A stretch of DNA of 64,000 nt, from the NCBI GenBank assembly GCA_035301985.1, contig DATGTE010000030.1, positions 57,581-121,580 on the forward strand, in the 5' to 3' direction. Shown here piece after piece: positions 1 through 7,970 of the stretch; within the stretch, counting starts at the first letter, position 1, and each line of letters opens with the position of its first letter. Below the pieces are notes generated by a model. It was not told the origin of the DNA. It ran no database searches and was given only the letters and a program-made list of their open reading frames with translations. Source of the DNA: DASUXY01 sp035301985 (lineage in GTDB: Bacteria > Bacillota > Bacilli > Bacillales > Amphibacillaceae). The translations under genes and the position numbers were made by a program.

Positions 1-1
1 T

Positions 2-439
2 ATGGACCCATTCGCGGAGTCATTTGTTGTCGAGGCGACCCCCCGTGGTGTTGAAGTTCGCAAAGCTCACGTTTGTACGAATCACTTTGAAAAGTTAACC
101 GATGAAAATCGTAACTACTTAAAAGATTCGTACGAAAGACTCCAAGTGATGCGCGACCACATACATGATGGAGTAGATGCCAAAGAGGCATTCCGCTTAT
201 TAAACGATTCGGATCAAGGCGTCTTTTCCAAGCAGTATAAAAATTGGGCAGGAACGATTCATACGGCAGTTTATTTTTCTCATTCGAAAAATGTTTGGTT
301 TGCCCTCGGAGGAGATAGCGAGCCGGCAACCATAGACTTTGCAGCGTGGCTTCGTGGAAAAGATCTTTCACTCACGCGCATATTCGGTAAGGTTGATACG
401 CAATTGCCGTTTGTTCATATGGAGGAAAATGTACGATAA
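2..439 (+). CDS. C-terminal part of an AAT/choloylglycine-hydrolase-like Ntn hydrolase (partial)
   Basis: The reading frame is open to the left edge of the window, so only the last ~145 residues of a longer protein are present and the catalytic N-terminal cysteine is not visible. The tail resembles the C-terminal half of acyl-CoA:6-APA acyltransferase / choloylglycine hydrolase relatives (peptidase family C45-like): an H-V-C-T-N-H-F segment near residue 22, an R-x-x-Y-L-x-x-S-Y-x-R helix, a segment around Y-F-S-H-S-K-N-V-W-F-A, and an aromatic strand before the end. Such enzymes cleave or transfer linear amides; the substrate cannot be told from this fragment. It ends about 40 bases before the next gene on the same strand. 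Family call moderate; function unassigned. Confidence 0.5.
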   Translation: MDPFAESFVVEATPRGVEVRKAHVCTNHFEKLTDENRNYLKDSYERLQVMRDHIHDGVDAKEAFRLLNDSDQGVFSKQYKNWAGTIHTAVYFSHSKNVWFALGGDSEPATIDFAAWLRGKDLSLTRIFGKVDTQLPFVHMEENVR

Positions 440-480
440 TGTGAGGGCTGTAATTTTTAACATCATAGGAGATGACAAGT

Positions 481-1428
481 GTGGATATATTTTTAAAAAG
501 AAAGTGGATTGTGATTAGCATTGCCATTTTTTGTTCGATCTTGTGGGGTAGTGCGTTTCCCGTACTTAAAATAAGTTACGAGGAGATGCAAATGGCTGCA
601 AATGACCCGATTGCTAAAATCGTCCTCGCGGGGATGCGTTTTTTATTGGCCGGTCTCATGTTATTAGCGGGAATGCTTCTTTTTAACAAACGGTCACTTG
701 TCGTTACGAAACGTCAAGTGAGATTTTTAGTTTTATTCGGTATTGTTCAAACGGCTTTACAATATTTTTTCTTTTATAATGGACTAGCTAATACATCCGG
801 TATGCAAGGGGCAATTTTAATTTCGAGTGGGACTTTTTTTACGGTCATTTTAGCACACTTTTTTTATCAAAATGATCGGATCAATTGGCCGAAAACAATT
901 GGTTTATTAGCCGGTTTTGCCGGAATCATAGTGGCGAACTGGGGAGAGGCTTTTCAATTTCGTTTCCAATTCACTGGAGAAGGTTTTATGATTTTAGCTG
1001 CATTGACTGGAGCGATTGGTACGATCATGGCAAAAGAGTTAGCGATTGGCATTCATCCGTTTGCTTTGACAGGATGGCAGTTGACGATTGGTTCGACGCT
1101 GATGTTGATCTTCGGCGTTCCACAAATGCAAAATGAAGCGATTCAGTTTACACCATTAGGTTGGGGGCTTCTCATTTATTCAGCTTTGTTATCGGCAGTT
1201 GCTTTTGCCCTTTGGTATTCGATTTTGAAATATAATAAAGCTGGTGAAATTAGCATTTACAAATTTATTACCCCTGTTTCAGGTGCGGTATTATCCGCTA
1301 TGTTGATTCAAGAGGAACATTTAAATATGTATATTATAGGTGGACTTGCTTTAGTGGCTGTAGGGATTATAGCGATTAATTATAACGGGAAGAAAAAGGT
1401 ATCATCTAAAGTACATAAGAGTCAATAA
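481..1428 (+). CDS. DMT-superfamily (EamA) transporter
   Basis: About 315 residues with ten hydrophobic segments arranged as two EamA repeats, the usual layout and length of drug/metabolite exporters of the plasma membrane. The motif W-G-S-A-F-P-V near residue 22 is typical of the first EamA helix. The GTG at 481 is preferred as start because AGGAG lies at 467-471, nine bases upstream; an in-frame ATG at 472 sits directly on that site and is too close. The C-terminus is lysine-rich, as expected for a cytoplasmic tail. Substrate unknown: members export amino acids, nucleosides or toxic metabolites. It follows the hydrolase fragment in the same direction. Confidence 0.85.
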   Translation: MDIFLKRKWIVISIAIFCSILWGSAFPVLKISYEEMQMAANDPIAKIVLAGMRFLLAGLMLLAGMLLFNKRSLVVTKRQVRFLVLFGIVQTALQYFFFYNGLANTSGMQGAILISSGTFFTVILAHFFYQNDRINWPKTIGLLAGFAGIIVANWGEAFQFRFQFTGEGFMILAALTGAIGTIMAKELAIGIHPFALTGWQLTIGSTLMLIFGVPQMQNEAIQFTPLGWGLLIYSALLSAVAFALWYSILKYNKAGEISIYKFITPVSGAVLSAMLIQEEHLNMYIIGGLALVAVGIIAINYNGKKKVSSKVHKSQ

Positions 1429-1489
1429 CCAGTCACTTTCCGTTTGTTTTTGTGATATACTATGATTACATTTTAGGGAGGTGATTGTG

Positions 1490-1861
1490 ATGCAAATGGA
1501 ACATAAAATAATCGGTATGCTTGAGAAAATTATGACGAAACAGGACAAGAATAGCAAAAAACTTGACGAACATAGCAAAAAACTCGATGAACATACACGA
1601 ATACTCAGCGAGCACAGTCAAAAACTCGACGAGCATCGTACTACACTCGACGAGCATGGACAGATCCTCGGTGCTTTACGAGTGGGACAAGAACATATAA
1701 AAGCTGAGATGGATAGAATTAAAGTCGCCAATGCAAAAGAATTTAGTCGTGTAAAAAAAGGCATGGATGATTTTTCAACGAATATCGAGCTTCTCCGCGA
1801 AGAATCGTGGGAACATAAGAACGAAATCCGCCGTATAAAAAAGACGATGGGTATTCGCTAG
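1490..1861 (+). CDS. Heptad-repeat coiled-coil protein of unknown function
   Basis: A soluble, highly charged protein of about 123 residues. Residues ~20-60 are built from near-identical 7-residue units of the form K-K-L-D-E-H-S, degenerating to R-I-L-S-E-H-S and T-T-L-D-E-H-G. Leucine falls at the same place in every unit, predicting a continuous coiled coil. The rest (G-Q-E-H-I-K-A-E-M-D then a basic tail) is also helical. A very strong SD (AGGGAGGTGAT at 1475-1485) points to ATG 1490, with ATG 1496 as alternative. Similar short coiled-coil proteins are common in Bacillaceae and have no known role. No signal peptide or membrane segment is seen. Likely a one-gene transcript. Confidence 0.7.
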   Translation: MQMEHKIIGMLEKIMTKQDKNSKKLDEHSKKLDEHTRILSEHSQKLDEHRTTLDEHGQILGALRVGQEHIKAEMDRIKVANAKEFSRVKKGMDDFSTNIELLREESWEHKNEIRRIKKTMGIR

Positions 1862-2018
1862 GGTTACTACAGAATAAAACATACCCCTTTCATTCTTTTC
1901 ACATAATCTTCAACTTTATCTTCTAGCGATGACCTTCAACGAACCGATTATCCCCATTGACAAAAGATGAATATCATGTTTCAGTGTTACTATATAGTGA
2001 ATATAAATGAATATAAGA

Positions 2019-2108
2019 TTCCACTAGGGGTGCCGAATGGGCTGAGATAAGATTGATTTCTTAATCCCTTGAACCTGATCTAGTTCGTACTAGCGTAGGA
2101 AAGTGGAG
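2019..2108 (+). promoter_or_regulatory. TPP (thi-box) riboswitch
   Basis: All core elements of the thiamine pyrophosphate aptamer are present in order: CTAGGGGTGCC (2024-2034), GGGCTGAGA (2039-2047), CCCTTGAACCTGATCTAG (2066-2083) and CTAGCGTAGGAAAGTGG (2089-2105). P1 forms between TCCACT (2020-2025) and AGTGGA (2102-2107). The 3' side of P1 (AGTGG) can alternatively pair with CCACT (2156-2160), the 5' arm of the terminator that follows, which gives a standard ligand-controlled termination switch (inference). The first gene downstream is ribB, not a thiamine gene. Confidence 0.95.
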
Positions 2109-2152
2109 AGGGAATGTATATCGGAATGTTTTTTGTTTTGGTATATACATGT

Positions 2153-2181
2153 GAACCACTCCATGACTGGGGTGGTTTTTT
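2153..2181 (+). terminator. Riboswitch-controlled intrinsic terminator
   Basis: Stem AACCACTCC (2154-2162) with GGGGTGGTT (2169-2177), one G-T pair, six-base loop, followed by a T run. It sits 45 bases after the TPP aptamer and its 5' arm is complementary to the 3' strand of aptamer P1, so TPP binding should favour termination before ribB. Confidence 0.85.
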
Positions 2182-2274
2182 GTACGCTTTTCGATTGTTT
2201 ATATGGAAATGAGTTTATACGAATATGCATTGTTTAATGTAGGTGCATTTTTACATATATTATAGGAGGATGAA

Positions 2275-2892
2275 ATGATGTTCCATTCCATACCAGAGGC
2301 GATTTCCGCTTTAAAAACGGGAAAAATGATCATCGTTGTTGATGATGAACATCGGGAAAATGAAGGAGATCTCGTTGCTTTGTCAGAACAGGTCACTCCA
2401 GAGACGATTAATTTTATGATTACACATGGAAAAGGTTTGGTTTGTGCAACAATTACAGAAGAAATTGCGAAAAAAGTAAACTTGCCGATGATGACGGATA
2501 ATGTTACAGATCCAGAAGAGGCTGCTTTTACAGTAAGTATTGACCATGTGGACGTAGAATCAGGAACAAGTGCACCTGATCGAGCAAAGACCATTCGAGC
2601 ATTATCCCATCCACAAAGCCGAGAACAAGATTTTAAAAAGCCAGGACATGTTTTCCCTCTTGTTGCCAAAAAGGGTGGTGTGTTTGCGCGGCAAGGGCAT
2701 ACGGAAGCATCTGTCGATTTAGCTACGTTAAGTGGTGCAACGCCTTCAAGCGTCATTTGTGAAATTATTAAAGATGACGGAACAATGGCCCGTGTGCCTG
2801 ATCTTCTAAAAATGGCAAATACATTCGGATTAAAAATCATTACGATTGAAGATTTGATTGCTTACCGAAAACAGCAAAAAATAGGGATGTAA
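2275..2892 (+). CDS. ribB: 3,4-dihydroxy-2-butanone 4-phosphate synthase (RibB)
   Basis: Makes the four-carbon unit of riboflavin from ribulose 5-phosphate, in the cytoplasm. The 205-residue length matches monofunctional RibB; there is no GTP cyclohydrolase II (RibA) domain, although Bacillus enzymes are usually RibBA fusions. Signature acidic segment D-D-E-H-R-E-N-E-G-D (residues ~23-32) carries the Mg2+-binding glutamates; the substrate loop T-S-A-P-D-R-A-x-T-I and the G-H-V-F-P-L and G-H-T-E-A-S-V-D-L motifs are all present. AGGAGG at 2264-2269 precedes two tandem ATGs (2275, 2278). The gene lies directly downstream of a TPP riboswitch and terminator with no clear promoter between, so it is probably thiamine-pyrophosphate controlled. 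A RibA partner must be elsewhere. Confidence 0.93.
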   Translation: MMFHSIPEAISALKTGKMIIVVDDEHRENEGDLVALSEQVTPETINFMITHGKGLVCATITEEIAKKVNLPMMTDNVTDPEEAAFTVSIDHVDVESGTSAPDRAKTIRALSHPQSREQDFKKPGHVFPLVAKKGGVFARQGHTEASVDLATLSGATPSSVICEIIKDDGTMARVPDLLKMANTFGLKIITIEDLIAYRKQQKIGM

Positions 2893-2954
2893 ACGTGAAA
2901 TCATACACCATTTGCGGGGTATGATTTTCATTTTATTGAAAAACATAGAAAATA

Positions 2955-2984
2955 TTGAAAAGGGGGAATAGTTCTCTTATACTT
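2955..2984 (+). promoter_or_regulatory. Sigma-A-type promoter of the TPP-enzyme/ALDH/LysDH operon
   Basis: TTGAAA (2955-2960) and TATACT (2979-2984) are separated by 18 bases, about 140 bases upstream of the first gene of the operon. The cre site lies about 30 bases downstream of the -10 box, a position from which CcpA can block elongation. Confidence 0.6.
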
Positions 2985-3013
2985 ATAGTAACTTGAATAG
3001 GTCATTATCGTTT

Positions 3014-3027
3014 TGAAAGCGATTACA
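3014..3027 (+). promoter_or_regulatory. cre site (CcpA operator)
   Basis: TGAAAGCGATTACA matches the catabolite-responsive element consensus TGWAANCGNTNWCA at every defined position. It lies between the predicted promoter and the first gene, predicting glucose repression of the lysine catabolic operon. Confidence 0.8.
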
Positions 3028-3125
3028 TGGTGTGAAACACAATTGCGTCCTCATGAATTAGGTACCGTTGGGATGTGCCGTTTGGCGATTAAAATGTCGT
3101 AATTCGAGGAGATGATCGCGATATC

Positions 3126-4799
3126 ATGAAGAGAAATACGTTTATTTCACAAACGAAACGGATGACTGCAGCACAAGCGATTGTGGAATGCATGAAACGT
3201 GAAAACGTAGCAAAAGTATTTTGTGTACCAGGAGAAAGCTACTTACCTGTTTTGGATGCATTGTATGATGAGACGTCGATTGAAGTGATTTCGACAAGAC
3301 ATGAAGGTGGAGCAGCCTTTATGGCAGAAGGGTATGCAAAAGCTACTCTTGAACCTGGAGTCGTTTTAGCAACAAGAGGTGTTGGTGCAACCAATGTATC
3401 GATTGGTGTGCATACCGCTTATCAGGATTCTACACCTATGGTTGTCTTTTTAGGGCAAGTCCATAGCAAATTCCGGGGAAGAGAAGGGTTTCAAGAAGTT
3501 GATTTGGATCGCTATTTCCAGAGTATTTCGAAGTGGGCTGTAGAAGTGAACGATGCGAAAAGAATGCCCGAAATTGTTCAACGAGCATTTCGAATTGCTC
3601 GATCTGGTAGACCGGGACCGGTCATCATTTCATTACCGGAAGATATATTACCTGTGGAAAGCACCATGCATTTCGGCCCGATTGTGAGAAAACCAAAACC
3701 TGCTCCCTCTCAGGATGAAGTCCAACGTATCGAAGAGATATTAACTGCAGCACAAAGGCCACTGATCATTGCCGGTGGAGGAGTGAAGCTCGCCGAAGCG
3801 GAAAGTACCTTAGTGAAGTTTGCGGAAAAAACGAAGATACCTGTCATCGCGGCATTTCGCCGTCATGATGTATTCCCGAATGATCACCCTTTATATGGGG
3901 GACATCTCGGACTTGGAGCGAACCAAGCAATTGTACAAACCGTAAAAGAAGCAGATGTCATTTTAGCGATTGGAACGAAGCTTTCGGAAGTGACAACACA
4001 AGATTATTCAATCATTGCTGAGGACCAAACACTCATTCATATCGATATTTCATTTGCCACAATTGGGAAAGTCTATCCTCCCGATGTAGGTGTCGTAGCG
4101 GATGCGAAAGAAGCATTGCGTTTGTTTACTACGTTTACCCCGAATGTTACGTGGACACAGTGGACGAATGAAAGAAATTTAACCTATAAAAAGGTAACAC
4201 ATTTAGATGTTACACATACGGATGATTTGAATAAGCAAATCATTTCGCATATTCAGGAAAAATTGCCGGATGACGCTCTATTAATAACAGATGCGGGTAA
4301 TTTTGCTGTATGGCTACACACTTTTTATCCTTTTACAAAAAAACATACGTATATCGGTCCAACTTCTGGAGCGATGGGATATGGATTACCGGCAGCACTT
4401 GGAGCAAAACTCGCCTTTCCAGACAAAATCGTCGTTTCCTTATCTGGTGATGGGGGATTTATGATGACCGCTCAAGAAATAGAAACAGCAGTCCGCTATG
4501 ACATTCCAGTGATCGCACTCATCTTTAATAACCAAATGTATGGAACGATTCGGATGCATCAAGAAATGGTTTTTCCCGAACGTGTAATAGCAACGGATTT
4601 AGGAGACATCTCTTTTTCCAAGTTAGCGAAAAGCATGGGAGCGGATGGGTATTTGGTAACGTCTCTTGATGAGTTTACAAATGCCTTATCTCAAGCTGTA
4701 GATAACCAACGTCCAGCCGTTATCGATATCATAACTGATCAAGAGCAAATTTCTGTTACATCAACGATTCAAGATTTAAGAAATAAAGCTCAAAAATAA
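3126..4799 (+). CDS. Thiamine pyrophosphate-dependent acetolactate synthase-like enzyme
   Basis: 557 residues with the three domains of the ALS/decarboxylase family. The cofactor-activating glutamate is E60 in R-H-E-G-G-A; the central domain follows; the TPP/Mg2+ motif G-D-G-G-F-M ... N-N lies at about residues 440-470. True acetolactate synthases work with a small subunit and sit in ilv or als operons; here the gene leads an operon with aldehyde dehydrogenase and lysine 6-dehydrogenase, so it more likely acts on a lysine-derived 2-oxoacid such as 2-oxoadipate (inference). GAGGAG (3106-3111) is 14 bases before ATG 3126, a rather long spacing, but no better in-frame start is seen. A promoter and a consensus cre site precede it. 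Substrate unproven. Confidence 0.8.
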   Translation: MKRNTFISQTKRMTAAQAIVECMKRENVAKVFCVPGESYLPVLDALYDETSIEVISTRHEGGAAFMAEGYAKATLEPGVVLATRGVGATNVSIGVHTAYQDSTPMVVFLGQVHSKFRGREGFQEVDLDRYFQSISKWAVEVNDAKRMPEIVQRAFRIARSGRPGPVIISLPEDILPVESTMHFGPIVRKPKPAPSQDEVQRIEEILTAAQRPLIIAGGGVKLAEAESTLVKFAEKTKIPVIAAFRRHDVFPNDHPLYGGHLGLGANQAIVQTVKEADVILAIGTKLSEVTTQDYSIIAEDQTLIHIDISFATIGKVYPPDVGVVADAKEALRLFTTFTPNVTWTQWTNERNLTYKKVTHLDVTHTDDLNKQIISHIQEKLPDDALLITDAGNFAVWLHTFYPFTKKHTYIGPTSGAMGYGLPAALGAKLAFPDKIVVSLSGDGGFMMTAQEIETAVRYDIPVIALIFNNQMYGTIRMHQEMVFPERVIATDLGDISFSKLAKSMGADGYLVTSLDEFTNALSQAVDNQRPAVIDIITDQEQISVTSTIQDLRNKAQK

Positions 4800-4893
4800 A
4801 TCGTTTTACTAATCGTTCGAATAAATCAGGAGTAGGAGGGAGTATATTTATAGAAGAGCCATATTTTGTAGAAAAGCAGATGAAAGGAGCACC

Positions 4894-4965
4894 ATGATTC
4901 ACTCAACATATATACTAGAAGTTAATCTTTTAGGAGGGGATATGAAATGGCTGATCAATTATTAG
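4894..4965 (+). other. Possible 23-codon leader ORF overlapping the aldehyde dehydrogenase start
   Basis: ATG 4894 follows a good AAAGGAG (about seven bases upstream) and opens a 23-codon frame that runs past the aldehyde dehydrogenase SD and start (ATG 4947) before stopping at 4965. Translation could affect the next gene by coupling. No family is recognisable and it may be chance. Confidence 0.2.
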
Positions 4966-6446
4966 AAGGAACGAAATTAAAAAACTATATTAACGGGGAA
5001 TGGGTGTCAGCAGATACAGAAATGAGAGCTGTCAAAAATCCTGCCACGGGCGAAACCATTGTGGAAGTCCCTTTATCTGATGCGAATACAGTAGATACCG
5101 CTGTTAAATTCGCTAAGAAGGCGCAAAAGGAATGGGCGCTCGTCCCAGCACCACAGCGTGCGGAAGTATTATATCGAGTCGGAACACTTATGAAGGAGCG
5201 AAAAGAACATCTATCTCGTCTGTTGACCTTAGAAAATGGAAAAGTTCTTGAAGAAGCTCGAGGAGAAGTCCAAGAAGGGATCGATATGGCTTTTTATATG
5301 GCGGGAGAAGGAAGACGTCTATTCGGGCATACGACACCAGCTGAGTTACAAAATAAATTTGCGATGAGTGTTCGGGCACCGATTGGTGTTGTTGGGATGA
5401 TTACGCCTTGGAATTTCCCCATCGCCATTGCCACATGGAAGTCATTTCCAGCCATTGTTGCAGGAAATGCAGTTGTTTGGAAACCAGCTACGGAAACGCC
5501 AATCATGGCTTACGAATTGGCAAAAATATTTAGGGACGCGGGTTTACCGAAAGGCGTGATGAATGTCGTATTTGGGACAGGGTCATCCGTTGGAGAAGCG
5601 CTGGTTCATCACAATGATATTCGTGTCATTTCTTTTACAGGTTCAAATGATATAGGCCGTCATATTGCAGCTGAATGTGGGAGACAATTGAAAAAAGTTT
5701 CTCTCGAAATGGGAGGGAAAAATGCTGTCATCGTCATGGATGATGCAGACTTAGATCTAGCTGTTGAAGGGATTATTTGGAGTGCATTTGGAACGAGTGG
5801 ACAGCGTTGCACGGCATGTAGTCGAGTGATTGTCCATAAAGACGTAAAAGAAGCATTAGAAAAACGCTTGTTAGAAGCGATGGAACAATTGACAATCGGT
5901 GACGGTTTGGATGAATCGATCACAGTTGGCCCAATTATCAATGAAGCTGGTTTGGAAAAGATCAACAAGTATATTGAAATCGGTAAAGCGGAAGGCGCTA
6001 CACTGCTCGCGGGTGGTTATGAAGTGAATGAAGGCAACTTAAAAAATGGCCACTTTTTTGCACCAACGCTATTTACGGATGCAACTGCAAATATGCGCAT
6101 CGCCCAAGAGGAAATTTTCGGGCCTGTCGTATCACTTATCCCGGTGAAGAGCTTTGATGAAGCCATTGAAGTAAACAATGGGGTAGCCTATGGATTATCG
6201 AGTTCGATTTTCACAAATGACGTGAATCGTGTCTACCAGGCTCAGCGTGATCTCGATACAGGGATAGTTTATGTGAATGCAGGGACTACAGGAGCAGAAA
6301 TTCATTTACCATTCGGTGGCACAAAAGGAACTGGAAATGGTCATCGCGACTCAGGTGTGCAGGCTTTGGACGTATTTACTGAATGGAAGGCGATTTATGT
6401 CGATTACAGTGGTAAATTGCAACGCGCGCAAATTGATGTGGAATAA
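4947..6446 (+). CDS. NAD(P)-dependent aldehyde dehydrogenase, probable 2-aminoadipate semialdehyde dehydrogenase
   Basis: 499 residues, standard length of a cytoplasmic ALDH. Visible hallmarks: T-P-W-N-F-P (cofactor domain), F-T-G-S near residue 230, general-base glutamate in L-E-M-G-G-K (~residue 253), nucleophile cysteine in G-Q-R-C-T-A (~residue 288), and E-E-I-F-G-P-V near 390. AGGAGGGG (4932-4939) sets the ATG at 4947. The gene is followed 27 bases later by lysine 6-dehydrogenase, whose product (2-aminoadipate 6-semialdehyde, in equilibrium with piperideine-6-carboxylate) is the expected substrate, yielding 2-aminoadipate. It might also oxidise glutarate semialdehyde formed by the TPP enzyme. 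Substrate is inferred from context; the family is certain. Confidence 0.88.
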   Translation: MADQLLEGTKLKNYINGEWVSADTEMRAVKNPATGETIVEVPLSDANTVDTAVKFAKKAQKEWALVPAPQRAEVLYRVGTLMKERKEHLSRLLTLENGKVLEEARGEVQEGIDMAFYMAGEGRRLFGHTTPAELQNKFAMSVRAPIGVVGMITPWNFPIAIATWKSFPAIVAGNAVVWKPATETPIMAYELAKIFRDAGLPKGVMNVVFGTGSSVGEALVHHNDIRVISFTGSNDIGRHIAAECGRQLKKVSLEMGGKNAVIVMDDADLDLAVEGIIWSAFGTSGQRCTACSRVIVHKDVKEALEKRLLEAMEQLTIGDGLDESITVGPIINEAGLEKINKYIEIGKAEGATLLAGGYEVNEGNLKNGHFFAPTLFTDATANMRIAQEEIFGPVVSLIPVKSFDEAIEVNNGVAYGLSSSIFTNDVNRVYQAQRDLDTGIVYVNAGTTGAEIHLPFGGTKGTGNGHRDSGVQALDVFTEWKAIYVDYSGKLQRAQIDVE

Positions 6447-6473
6447 ATCATTCAATGAAAGGGAGTGATGGCT

Positions 6474-7637
6474 ATGAAAGTAGGGGTATTAGGATCAGGA
6501 TTAATGGGCAAAGAAGCAGCTCGAGATTTGCTAAATAGTAAAGGAGTGTCAACTGTTGGGCTAGCCGATGTGGATATCGATCGTGCACAACGAGTATGTG
6601 AAGATCTCCAATCTACTAAGCTGACCGTTCACCGGGTCAATGCGAATCATCGTGAAGAGCTGGCAAACTATATGAAACAATTTGATGTCATTATTAATGC
6701 ATTATTTTATTCCTTTAATGAAATCGTTGCTCAGACGGCTATTGAGGTCGGGGTGAGTTCGGTTGACCTAGGGGGTCATATCGGAAGCGTAACGGATAAC
6801 GTATTGAAACTACACGATCACGCAAAAGACGCTCATGTTACCTTAATACCTGATTTAGGAGTAGCTCCTGGAATGATTAATATTTTATCGGGACATGGAG
6901 CACGTAAATTAGATCAGGTAGAATCCATTAAGTTATATGTCGGTGGTATTCCTGTCCAACCTGAACCTCCTTTAGAATACAATCATGTGTTTTCCATGGA
7001 AGGTGTCTTCGACCACTATACCGACCCATCACTCATTATAAGAAATGGTATTAAGCAAGAAATCCCATCATTATCTGAAGTTGAAACGGTTTACTTTGAG
7101 AAATTTGGTCCTCTAGAGGCATTCCATACGTCCGGTGGTACATCAACTTTGTCGCTTTCATACCCTCATTTAGAAACATTGGAATATAAAACAATTCGTT
7201 ATCCAGGCCATGCTGAAAAATTTCAATTACTTGTCGATCTGAATTTGACGAGATCAGATTATGAAGTTGATTTGCATGGACAAAAGATCAACCCGAGAGA
7301 AGTATTCTTGAAAGTACTCGATCCCATTGTTGACTTGGGTGATAAAAATGATGTCGTGTTATTGCGGGTCGTCGTCTCCGGTTTAAAAAATGGTGATCGA
7401 GTCACACATCTATATGAGATGGTTACGTATAAAGATCAAGCGAATCATGTCACAGCAATGGCAAAAGCGACAGCGAATACCGTTTCAGTCGTCGCACAGA
7501 TGCTCGGCAATGGTACGATTTCAAAGACAGGTGTATATCCACCTGAGCAAATCGTTCCAGGCGGATTGTATATAGAAGAAATGGGGAGACGAAATGTAAA
7601 TATTAAAGAGTTTACGAAAGAACGTGTGCATATATAA
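6474..7637 (+). CDS. lysDH: L-lysine 6-dehydrogenase
   Basis: Oxidatively deaminates the epsilon amino group of lysine with NAD+ to 2-aminoadipate 6-semialdehyde. The N-terminal Rossmann motif G-x-G-L-M-G-K-E-A-A-R-D-L and the later segments D-L-G-G-H-I-G, P-D-L-G-V-A-P-G-M-I-N-I-L-S-G and T-S-G-G-T-S-T-L-S closely match the Geobacillus stearothermophilus enzyme as I remember it, over the whole length (387 versus about 385 residues), not just the generic saccharopine dehydrogenase family. AAAGGGAG (6458-6465) favours ATG 6474; GTG 6465 and ATG 6468 are too close. Last gene of the operon, ended by a strong terminator shared with the convergent acyl-CoA dehydrogenase gene. Confidence 0.87.
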   Translation: MKVGVLGSGLMGKEAARDLLNSKGVSTVGLADVDIDRAQRVCEDLQSTKLTVHRVNANHREELANYMKQFDVIINALFYSFNEIVAQTAIEVGVSSVDLGGHIGSVTDNVLKLHDHAKDAHVTLIPDLGVAPGMINILSGHGARKLDQVESIKLYVGGIPVQPEPPLEYNHVFSMEGVFDHYTDPSLIIRNGIKQEIPSLSEVETVYFEKFGPLEAFHTSGGTSTLSLSYPHLETLEYKTIRYPGHAEKFQLLVDLNLTRSDYEVDLHGQKINPREVFLKVLDPIVDLGDKNDVVLLRVVVSGLKNGDRVTHLYEMVTYKDQANHVTAMAKATANTVSVVAQMLGNGTISKTGVYPPEQIVPGGLYIEEMGRRNVNIKEFTKERVHI

Positions 7638-7687
7638 TCAAGATGGGTTCGTTCGGTCCGTTTACATTTCATTTTAGATGACCTATA

Positions 7688-7732
7688 AAAACTCCAAAAC
7701 ATTGATGAGTCAATGTTTTGGAGTTTTGTTTT
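7688..7732. terminator. Strong bidirectional terminator
   Basis: An 18-base perfect inverted repeat (7688-7705 with 7710-7727) with a TGAG loop and T-rich flanks on both sides, between the convergent lysine 6-dehydrogenase and acyl-CoA dehydrogenase genes. From here to the acyl-CoA dehydrogenase stop at 7971 (about 240 bases) I see no gene or clear motif. Confidence 0.85.
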
Positions 7733-7970
7733 CTTGTTTCTTTTAAGACAGCTCAGATGAATCCACAGTTTATTTGGAAACAATTCCTTTAATCATAATA
7801 TAATGGTTGCTCTTTTATCGGTGATTGAGAGATGGCGAATGGATTTTATAAACATATCGCTCCTATCCATTGGCTAATTTCAATGTAAACAAGTACGCGT
7901 CTGCCCCGAATAATCTCTTAATGATCATTGTCGCATCCAAATATAATTATGTTCGAAGCGAAGGGATGAT

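Noticed and set aside
1552..1680. CRISPR-like direct repeats
   Set aside because: The repeats are contiguous 21-base coding units without spacers and encode coiled-coil heptads.
2019..2108. FMN riboswitch upstream of ribB
   Set aside because: The conserved segments are those of the thi box (CTGAGA, CCCTTGAACCTGATC); none of the RFN elements are present.
5660..5968. Minus-strand ORF inside the aldehyde dehydrogenase gene
   Set aside because: Antisense shadow of a strongly conserved gene; no ribosome site or recognisable protein.
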